NCBI GenBank assembly: GCA_025331435.1
Contig: JAIWNI010000093.1
Span: forward strand, 1 to 64,000
From: Choanephora cucurbitarum
Taxonomy: Eukaryota > Mucoromycota > Mucoromycetes > Mucorales > Choanephoraceae
Length of the DNA: 64,000 bases
Direction of reading: 5' to 3'
Made by a program: the position numbers and the translations under genes
Notes under the pieces: generated by a model
The model's input: only the letters and a program-made list of their open reading frames with translations
The model's database searches: none
What the model was told of the DNA's origin: nothing
In this document: piece by piece, positions 56,280 through 64,000 of the stretch
How the letters are laid out: the number at the start of each line of letters is the position of its first letter
Position numbering within the stretch: the first letter of the stretch is position 1

Positions 56280-57957
56280 TTAAAACAATAAGCTGGCTGC
56301 CAAATCTGGATTTCCTCCAGCCATTTCCAAAGCGTTCAATGCCTCCTAAGGATCCAATTTTTTTTTAGAGGTGATGTGTTTCGCTATAATGCCTTATGGT
56401 ATCAACTTACCTCTTTGCTTACACCCATATCAGTCAATACCTTGATATCCTTCTCTGGGAAACGACTTGGTGTTGACGAGTTAATAGGTTGTGCTGCAGA
56501 AGACGTTGGTGCAGACGAGGAAGGGGGCGTGGAGACTTGAGGCATCACTGTTCTACCTTCAATAGCAGTCTCATCATCATCACTGCCATGAATCTAAATG
56601 ACAATTATTATGCTAGCCACTCAATCGATTGTTTTGATTCTTACTTCAATTCTACGTTGCTTTTCAGGCAACTCATGTTCAGCCAGGAATGGGATATCAC
56701 AATCATCAAATGTCAATGCATTCTTACGAAGATCAATGCATGCTCGGTGCTTCTTTAACATATCAAGACCAAACAATAGCTCAGAACCTTTACCTTCAAC
56801 AACAATAAAAGAACATGTCAAGAAGAGATTTTGAGATAAGCGCATTTGTGCACTATGAATACGGCCCAAGATCTTTGCAGTGCCTACACCCTTGGCAACA
56901 CCACTGAAACGGGTATCAAGCAAACGCATTAAACCACAAGATTCAGCTGTTTCTGGACTGACTAAAGAAGAGAGATGATAGAAACATTAAACTTATCGGT
57001 CAAAAGTAGTAAAAAAGGGGGGGATGTTTGCACTTACTGACAGTGCTTTGAGCACCTGAATCAACAAGGGCAACAAGTTTTTTGTTATTGATTTCCACAT
57101 TGATATATAAACGCGTCACCTAATCCACAGATAAGTTAAAAAGAAAAAGTTTATCCATGGCTTATCTTACTCTAGCAAAAGATTCAGGGTTGTATTCCAT
57201 AGCTGCTTCCAAGTTGGCAGCAATGTTTTCTTGACGAATGGCATCTTCAATTCGCTTCTGAGCTTCAATATCGAAGGGGTCATCATTGAGGGCAGCCTAC
57301 ACATCTTGTCAATCATAAATGCTTCAATCGTTATAATGCAACTTACAAGTTGGGCCTTTCTCACTTCAGCACTTCGTCTCGTTTGTTCAATTTGCTGTAC
57401 CATGGATGAGAACCTGGCAGGGTCGTTACGGGCAGCATGAGCTAATTCAGGATTTGTCTGTTCAAAGTTAAGCATATGTTGACGCGTAACACTATTAAAG
57501 AAAAAGAACTTACGTTTTCAAGTTGTTGAAGTAAACGAGGATCTCTCAGGACATGTTGACGCATGATGTCAAAGTCAGGATGACTATAACATGTTGTTAT
57601 CAGTGATAGCACTACACATAAAGGGAAGGATCTCTACTTGTTAGTTACCTTGTTTGTTGCTGCTGTTGTGGCTGCTGTTGCTGTTGTTGTAAGTGTATGA
57701 TCTCATTAGGTCCTACTTGGTATTCTTCAAGTGTCTTTTTAGGCTCTGTTAATTCTTTGCCGTTGAAAAAGAGGTGTTGACTGTTAGGAGGGATGCCAGA
57801 CTATAATGGAAACGGTGAGATCTAAGCTCAGTCGCGTTTTCTTTGTTATACTGTTTACTTCAGCTTCCAATAAGGCCTTCACATCTTCAATAGCCATCTG
57901 ATTATCAATCTCGAGGTTGTAGAGTTGTTCTCCATCTGTTGTTACAGTAATAAGCAT
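56280..57957 (-). CDS. DDI1: Ddi1 ubiquitin-receptor aspartyl protease
   Basis: A proteasomal shuttle with a retroviral-protease-like domain, found from yeast to man, that processes ubiquitinated substrates. Start at the ATG at 57957; about eight exons. Domains in order: UBL (MLITVTTDGEQLYNLEIDNQ to PNEIIHLQ), a short polyQ, a helical HDD region (MRQHVLRDPRLLQQLE, ARNDPARFSSMVQQIEQ), then the RVP domain with the catalytic DSGAQSTV, GVAKGVGTAKILGRIHSA and LFGLDMLKKHRACIDLRKN, and a C-terminal UBA domain (FPEKDIKVLTDMGVSKEEAL to GGNPDLAASLLF). The catalytic D-S-G and flap-region order match active Ddi1. Complete, with domains in the normal order. Confidence 0.94.
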
Positions 57958-59027
57958 GTTTGTGCCTTGTTTTATTCAAGATTAATAGAAAGAAACAGAA
58001 AAAAATACATTTTTTAAGATTTTAAATTTTTACCTTTTTTTTTAGAGCAGATACAGATGCTTGGACAAGGAACTAGCATAAATTCGTGATCAGGCAATGT
58101 AGCTTTGTTGATGTCTTTTTTGTGGTTATTAAGGATATGATGTCGAATTAAACAGCCAATTTGATTGATACAACATCTGCCAAACTAAAGCTGTGTCACC
58201 TTGTATTCAAAGTTGGTTTTAAGCTCCCTTACGACTTTGCTGAGATTTAAAGAAGCTGCTGTCATTAAGAGCTACTGCCTTCCTTTGTTGTTAGTTGATT
58301 TATGTACAAAGGCGAATTAGCTTAATCTCCAAGTCTGCTGTCAGATAAGTATTTATTATCTTACAATTTGAGTCTGATGACATTTTTGCATATTGTGTTG
58401 AAATAGGCTACTTCAAGTCCTAGTAGTGAGTGCGATTTTCCAACGGAATATGGCTATTCTGAGTTGCTTTGCTAGTTGAATCGATATGTACTATTATTCG
58501 TTTCAACGCTCATGATAAACTCCTACTTTTTCTTCAAATTGCTTGCAAGAATTGATTATAAGCCTCGAGCGAGAAAGAAAGGATAGGAAGATGAAAATCA
58601 ATCATGCAAACAATTGCAATGTAAACATAAAGCAGCCCTGATAGTACTTGTCGGATACTAAGCTACGTCAATCATTCTCATGACCGTAGAATGACTGACC
58701 CTACAATGATCGCCTTTAGTATGACCATTTGGACATTATATCTAAGCTTGATTATTAACGCAATTGCTTTTTCAGATAGAAAACAAACACAAACGATTAC
58801 ACTCTATCCAAATACGTGACATGTAAACCAACTGTGCTAGTATGTTAATTCTGAGACTGATTGACACTTATTATCATGTACAAAAGCTATAAATAAATGA
58901 AATTGCGCCTTCACTGCGCTTGATTGACCATTTGTTTGTCTCCTCTCTCTCTCTCTTTACTTCAGCCAGCAGGCTACATGTGATGGACTGCGCTAAAGAG
59001 CAAGAGATAAACTAATTCGCTGAAATG
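57958..59027. other. intergenic region between divergent DDI1 and SOD genes
   Basis: About 1.1 kb with AT-rich sequence and no supported gene; it includes the promoters of both flanking genes. A CT run lies at 58940-58957. Confidence 0.5.
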
Positions 59028-59036
59028 TATATAAAG
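59028..59036 (+). promoter_or_regulatory. TATA box of the superoxide dismutase gene
   Basis: TATATAAAG, within TATATAAAGACG, 72 bp before the start codon. Identical to the box of the secreted gene at 28715. Confidence 0.7.
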
Positions 59037-59100
59037 ACGAAAGCAAAAGACAGATTACCGTTATTATCTTCATCTATACAAATCAAATAATTACAAAGAA

Positions 59101-59860
59101 ATGATCTTTACTAGACTTGCTACTACTGCTGCTTTTGCTGCCTTTGCTTTCTTTGGCTCTACCATCGTCACTGCTGAACCAATAAAAGCTATTGCTTATA
59201 TGATGGGTGCTGACACAGAAACAAATGGCTTGATTTTTGGTACCGTCAAACTCACTCAAGAAGATTATAATTCTTCTACTCGAGTTGTTTTTGATGTGAA
59301 GGGTTTAAGTGAAGGCAATCATGGCATTCATATTCATGCATTTGGTGACATCTCTGGAGGTAAGACAGATCAAACAATGAGAATCCTCTTTCAGAAAAAG
59401 AAAAAGCAGTTGATGTAACTTTTCCTGCATGTCAAGGTTGTGGCAATACTGGCCTTCACTTTAATCCATTCAACAGAACGCATGGTGATGTCAAAGCCAA
59501 GAAGAGACATGCTGGCGATCTAGGTAACCTTTGGGCTGACAAAGATGGCAACGCTCACCTTGATGTTACTAGTAACCTCATCTCTTTAAATGGAAAATTC
59601 TCTGTTATGGGGTAAAATTGCTCAAATGACACCACATGTCTTGATAACTAACAGCGATATCTCTTAAATGTACAGGCGTAGCATTGCTATTCATGCTAAT
59701 GAAGATGATCTTGGTTTGGGTAATAGTCCAATGACTCCATTGACTGGTAACTCAGGCGAACGATGGGCATGTGGTGTTATTGGATGTGAGTAACAAAAGT
59801 TTCTGTTTTGACTGTCTCATCTTTTACTGAACTATGATTATAGTTGCCAACACTGAATAA
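59101..59860 (+). CDS. secreted Cu/Zn superoxide dismutase
   Basis: Converts superoxide to hydrogen peroxide and oxygen. Four exons: exon 1 from 59101 to about 59360, exon 2 from 59437, exon 3 from about 59677 and a short last exon ending at 59860; the introns are GT-AG and in phase. A signal peptide (MIFTRLATTAAFAAFAFFGS) predicts secretion or wall location. Metal ligands are seen as GIHIHAFG (two His to Cu), GLHFNPF, THGDVKAKKRHAGDLGN (Cu-Zn bridging and Zn His) and SIAIHANEDD (the last Cu His). The disulfide cysteines are GCGNTG and ACGVIG. The electrostatic-loop order is normal. An ordinary reading of exon 1 alone gives a short protein because the frame runs into the first intron. Likely role: defence against extracellular superoxide. 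Confidence 0.9.
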
Positions 59861-60128
59861 GTCTCGATATCTATCACAATACATAGATCTATATATCATT
59901 ATGATACATATAAATAAACCTATCAAATCTCGAATAGAGCCTTGATACTCTCATCAATACTCAATGTAAAGAAAAAAAGTTTATTGCTGAATAACAAAGG
60001 GATATAGATTGTTTAGTGTGTTTCTTTTTCTTTGTACAATATAGTGCTGTGTAGATTGGAGAATAAACATATACAAAAGAAAGATATGTGCAAGAGGAAA
60101 TGAGGGGGGATAAACTTGACAGAATACA

Positions 60129-60846
60129 TTAGTTAGCATGGATAGCGGCGGTTGTAAGGTCAGCTTCTGACGGTAATGCTGAATTTACTGTTCTAGTAGG
60201 AACTGCCTGATCAGTGGTGGAAAGCGCAATTTGAATTGAACTAGGTGGTTTGGCACTCAATACATGGCTGGGTGTAGGAGTATCTGTAAACAAATGTACT
60301 GTTTGCTGCACATATGATTTTGAAGGCTTGAACCATTCGATTTCTAGATCCTCTACCAAGTCGCCCAAACGAGATCCACTTGCTACAATGACCCTGCTCA
60401 AACAGGAAGTTATATTGTCTTTAGATTCAATACGAGGACGAATCTCTACTTTAATGCGCTCCACATCATGAATATCGACAAAATATGATTTGAGATAGTC
60501 TAAATAGCCTTGTTCTTGATCAGGAACATATTGTAAGTCAATTACAAGTTCTGTATGAACATGGCTGCTATTTGCACCACCACCAACAAAGACTGTGTTC
60601 TCTAGTGTCATATCGGCATGTTCTTTTATCCACTCTAGAACTTGTTGACGGGTACCATAAAAGACCCAGCGAGTTGTGTTGCCTGCACTTGATACAGTTA
60701 TCTTACTGGACAAAAGAGGTGGACGAACAATATGGCCTATCTGTCCAACAGGTGCATCTATTCATTACTCTCTGCTTAATACAAAGTATGTACCTTATTT
60801 GCTTATTTCTCAACTTACTCATTTCATAACCATAGATCAACTTCAT
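60129..60846 (-). CDS. hypothetical protein, two exons
   Basis: Starts at the ATG at 60846 with MKLIYGYEMN and, after a short intron (about 60815-60756), continues with APVGQIGHIVRPPLLSSKIT and a long open frame to 60129, about 220 residues in all. Recognisable segments are RWVFYGTRQQVLEWIKEHAD, FVGGGANSSHVHTELVIDLQ, QGYLDYLKSYFVDIHDVERI and VIVASGSRLGDLVEDLEIEW. The alternating hydrophobic pattern suggests a mixed alpha/beta fold. I do not recognise the family and it has no signal peptide or membrane helix. The intron is inferred from GTAAGT and AG sites that keep the frame. The C-terminus is low complexity. Confidence 0.6.
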
Positions 60847-61155
60847 TTTCGATTTCTGTGTTCTTTTAAAGATAAGAAGAAGAAAAAAAGATAGTTCGAC
60901 TTTTTGGTTTCTTTTATTTCTATACAAGTTTTCTGGAATTTCTTGGATGAAACCACAATGCTTAGGCTGTGACTACTCTAACCATAAAAGACGTTTCAGT
61001 TTGGCACCTAACTCCGATGTCTATTTTTGAGCATTTGTATCACCTTCTTTTGATGCATGAAATCTTATGTTACGAGATAAAGCTTCTTCTACCTGATGTG
61101 TTTTAATTCAAAAAAAAAATCAAGTACAGTCTTTCCGTTTCAATCTGTAGCATTT
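60847..61155. other. short intergenic region left of the MITE
   Basis: About 300 bases containing the promoter of the minus-strand gene at 60846 and AT-rich sequence. Nothing else is seen. Confidence 0.4.
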
Positions 61156-61392
61156 TGAAAATGGTCAAGTTGGCGAAACAAAAGCAGAGGATGTGGTGAG
61201 TACCCGCCCTTGGACAATGCTTTGACATTGGTTCACTCGCCCTGAAAGGGATTGAAAAATTGTTTACCTTGGCTTAGAAAGATATAAAGAAATATAATAT
61301 AGCACAATTTTTTTATCTGAGAATGAAAGCGCGGCTAGAGAGAGCCATTAACCACATCCTCTGTCCTCGTTTCGCCAACTTGGCCATTTTCA
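61156..61392. mobile_element. 237-bp MITE with 42-bp terminal inverted repeats
   Basis: The left end 61156-61197 and the reverse complement of 61351-61392 agree at 37 of 42 positions; both begin TGAAAATGG, share CAAGTTGGCGAAAC and finish CAGAGGATGTGGT. The 153-bp interior has no open frame of note. Long TIRs with a short non-coding core are the definition of a MITE. No convincing target-site duplication is seen next to the ends, so the superfamily is unresolved. Confidence 0.8.
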
Positions 61393-61999
61393 TTCATCTG
61401 AATGTGAAAACCGGTATGTGTTTGGTGAAAATGCACTTCATTTTTTTTATGGATTTGAATATAACTCAGGTTCCATTTCTTTTTCTTTAATAATCTTACC
61501 TTTATGAATGATCAATGATAGTAAAGATGGGACTGATGAAGCTATGAAAAACAAGAGGTAGTGCTGAGATGCCTATAGACGGCAAAAAGGAATGTATCAC
61601 CAGTAATAACCAATAAGGACACAAAAGCAGCATTCATATAGAAGGCAACAGACCCACCTCAAGGTGATATTTATCCCCAAAAAAGGAAGAGAGCTCAACC
61701 ATATGCCCAAGTCAAGCAGAGTAAAACTGTTGAAAACCCCCATTATTGTTATATGAAAATGGTAACATGGTCACTTTAAATCAAACCATGTACGGAGCAT
61801 AGTACAGTCACTAAAAAACGAAATTGGATAATAAAAACTTGGTGTAAACTAAAAGACACATTAATGGCTCAAGACAATGTTCAATTGAGCTCTGCTTCTT
61901 TTCGTCATTGATTGCTTCTATAGTTTATTTGAATAAATTAAAAAAAAAAGAGTATATTATCATTCACCGGTTTTGTCCTTCATTCGCTACCTATTGATC
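61393..61999. other. non-coding region between MITE and LINE relic
   Basis: About 600 bases without a supported feature. The base composition is less AT-rich around 61560-61700 than the surroundings, perhaps old mobile DNA. Confidence 0.35.
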
Positions 62000-62660
62000 A
62001 TCTCAACTTTCTTTCTTTCTTTCCAACCACTGGCCTCATTGTTCTGCATCCACCTCAAGATTCTGCAGCTCACGGGCATGGATGTTTTCACCCTCGATTC
62101 CTTACCCTCTTCTCTTTTGCCTAAAACATCGCTCAGACTGTAGACATCGAAGCTCCAAAGCCGTCGCTTTTGTCACCCAATGTAGCCTAAAGACTGTCAG
62201 CTTCCGTCCCTTCGTAATACACTCAATGCGTCCTGTACCCACTACTAATCCCTTTTTCTTCTATTACTCCCCCAATCCATTCATCAACCCTTATACTCCC
62301 ATTCCATTCTTTTAGCCATCAGATCACCACCTACAGTTCCTTCTGACCCCGCCTACTGTATAGTATCTACCTTAATCCAAGGCTTTAAATCACTTGCTTG
62401 TCCACCAGTTTTTCCTCAGGTCTTAAGTATCAATGGTCGGCAGTGGAAATTCTTCTGGCGCTTATGAATCCCCCACACTAACCACTCCACTTGATTTCGC
62501 ATACTTCACAACATTGTAGCCATGGGCTTGCAAGCCCCCATCTCTATCTCCACCCTCGTTCCTCTACATCACTCTGTCACTTGTGCTCTACTACTGCCGA
62601 GGATCTTCTTTGCTTTTATTAGAGTTCTCTCTTCTATCTTTCTTTATTGATATTCTGTTA
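62000..62660 (+). pseudogene. decayed L1-type LINE, 3' end of ORF2
   Basis: On the plus strand, VLSINGRQWKFFWRL, IPHTNHST, then FRILHNIVAM (62424-62525) follow the pattern W-x-x-F-W-x-L-x-I-P-H-...-R-x-L-H-x-x-(V/I) of the zinc-binding segment at the end of L1-type reverse transcriptase ORFs. Two TGA codons lie inside this stretch where R/S or W would be expected, and the CxxC zinc cluster is not clear. Upstream, 62000-62420 is C-rich, unlike the rest of the window, and reads as fragments in changing frames. No reverse transcriptase core is seen. Dead relic. Confidence 0.45.
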
Positions 62661-63060
62661 TATAACATACACACATAGCTTATCGGCTCATCCTAGAAAT
62701 TGGTCAATAGCAACCAATAAAATCTTGAATATATTTTCAACAGTTTTGGCATAATGAATGTCAAGTTGTAATGTTTTTGGTCAAACTTAATGAAAGATTT
62801 AGAAGTAAAAAAAACCTTTTTAGTGGCTGCACTTCTTGTTGTATTTGTTGAGTGTTTTATTTGGACATGTACCCTGGTAAGGAATGATAAAAGAAGACAG
62901 AGATCTAACAACACATAGTATATTAACGATAGTCAAGTTGACGGAATGAAGAGAAGGAAAGACATAACAAATATAATTTAATAATAATAATAACAATAAT
63001 AATAATAGTAATGACAATCATATTTACAAAGAAAAAAAAAGAAAAGAAAAAGAGCCAAGC
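62661..63060. other. AT-rich spacer with (AAT)n repeat
   Basis: About 400 bases; an ATA/AAC/AAT trinucleotide run lies at 62978-63011. No gene is supported. Confidence 0.5.
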
Positions 63061-64000
63061 TTATTCACTTTCATGAACAGGCCAATCGAAAGATGGCCGG
63101 CGCCAACTTGTTGGTATGCTGTTGCTGTTGTTGCGGCTTCTGAGTCTCTTCTTTAAACCTTTCAAGGTTTTGCTGACTTTATTCAGACATTGCATTGCAC
63201 GTGGAATGCTGCAAATGTCTGTGCAATCTCTTGGTAAAAAGAAATGAGAGTCGAGGTGTACTTGATACACACCTTCATGCTCAAGTTTTGCAGCAAAGAT
63301 CTTCACCTTCTCTCCTTCTACTTCAAGGCCCAAGGCCACAGGATCTTCAACGCCAAACGCAACTTGTTCATCCAGCATCTTCTTTAGACACATTGCTATC
63401 TTAGCATTGTCAGAGATTGCTTGTGATGGCTTTACGTCTTTGTTCTTGACTTCCATCGCCAACAAGTCAAGGCATATATCATCTTCTACTTTACACTTAA
63501 TAATCAAGTCAGGTAGAAGTTTTTTCTTGCTGTTGCTGCTGCTGCTGCTGGTTCTTTTTCTTGAGCTGCTCTTGCTGCTCTTAATTTCATCCAAATTGGA
63601 TGATTCAACATCATACCTCTCAAGTGTACCATGCGTCCTAAGATTTATATCAGAAACTTCAATACTAAATCAACTGCTACTATATAACTTACCAAACGCC
63701 AAAGAAACTGCTATCGTTCAGCAGGAACACATCAACAAAACAGGCAATGTTTTGAAAAATCAAGGTATTTTCAGTTAGTGGATTATTTTGCCAGGAAGCA
63801 AGAGATCGACCTGATTTGGTGGCCTGAGTATTCCATATAAAGACAAAAGAGTTTTTACATGAAATTAAATATAAAAACATCTTTGGTAAATACAAGGGTT
63901 TAGTGAGAACCATTGAGTAGCAGAAAAAATGATTGCCTCATCTTCATCTCTTGGTGTTCTTATAAAAAGAAGATCGATCTGAAACAAACAATCAGGTTAA
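63061..64000 (-). CDS. PD-(D/E)XK nuclease-like family protein (5' end beyond window)
   Basis: The 3' part of a multi-exon gene on the minus strand; its start lies beyond 64000. The last exon is 63637-63061 and the one before it ends at 63693, with a 55-nt GT-AG intron between. The terminal exon reads KKLLPDLIIKCKVED, then LLAMEVKNKDVKPSQ, so PD and E-V-K are spaced as in PD-(D/E)XK nucleases. Then come NAKIAMCLKKMLDE, DPVALGLEVEGEKVKIFAAK and YQVHLDSHFFLPRDCTDICS. The block order parallels the broken gene at 3972-5518 (DLMVKN, EFKA, IMIEMKKL, LIAFNWEG). Before the core is a serine/lysine-rich linker, SSKSSSRKRTSSSSSNSKKK. I recall similar proteins as a large, uncharacterised Mucorales family. 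Nuclease activity is inferred from the motif only. Confidence 0.55.

Noticed and set aside
62978..63011. Regular ATA/AAT repeats as a CRISPR-like array
   Set aside because: Simple trinucleotide repeat without spacers; CRISPR is not expected in a fungal nuclear genome.

Overview
The window looks like nuclear DNA from a filamentous, early-diverging fungus, most likely Mucorales (Mucoromycota). It is AT-rich, genes are broken by many short GT-AG introns (about 50-125 nt), and there are fungal cell-wall genes (class IV chitin synthase, RHO1, a RhoGEF, a DPBB secreted protein). It also carries decayed transposons of types common in Mucorales. The species call is inference from gene families and gene style; no rRNA or other taxonomic marker is present.

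Layout. 1-1.1 kb: GTP cyclohydrolase I on the minus strand. 1.5-7.8 kb: a graveyard of mobile-element relics: a Tc1/mariner element with intact terminal inverted repeats sitting in or next to a DIRS-type tyrosine recombinase, a broken member of a PD-(D/E)XK-like family, a possible LINE ORF1 scrap, an IS630-type transposase and a Helitron-type helicase tail. 8-12.9 kb: an orphan membrane protein, an F-box-like protein and complex I subunit NDUFA6. 13-17.2 kb: mostly empty. 17.2-27.2 kb: chitin synthase, an HMIT-like sugar/inositol transporter, an SSXT-family SWI/SNF-type protein and the GPI mannosyltransferase Smp3. 27.8-28.7 kb: a secreted Q/N-rich protein. 28.7-32.3 kb: gene-poor. 32.4-39.1 kb: a Snf2/Sth1 remodelling ATPase, a small orphan, a WW-FF domain protein and a DPBB secreted protein. 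39.1-43.6 kb: gene-poor, with a short repeat family. 43.7-60.9 kb: RHO1, a Pkr1-like V-ATPase assembly factor, a caleosin with a long tail, a DH-PH RhoGEF, a GCK-III STE20 kinase, the aspartic protease-like Ddi1, a secreted Cu/Zn superoxide dismutase and an orphan. 61-62.7 kb: a 237-bp MITE and a decayed LINE 3' end. 63-64 kb: a second, apparently intact PD-(D/E)XK-like gene running off the right edge.

How the genes relate. Several act on the cell surface: Rho1 and a RhoGEF are canonical cell-wall-integrity components, Chs3-type chitin synthase builds chitin, Smp3 adds the fourth mannose to GPI anchors, and GCK-III kinases act in polarity and septation. Two genes (Snf2/Sth1 ATPase and SSXT protein) belong to the SWI/SNF type of chromatin remodelling. 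The linkage is seen; co-regulation is not shown.

The least conventional signals are the two copies of a PD-(D/E)XK-like lineage family, several micro-exons (3, 9, 10 and 24 nt) that decide the correct gene models, two GC-AG introns, and a PSI-like cysteine loop in the transporter.
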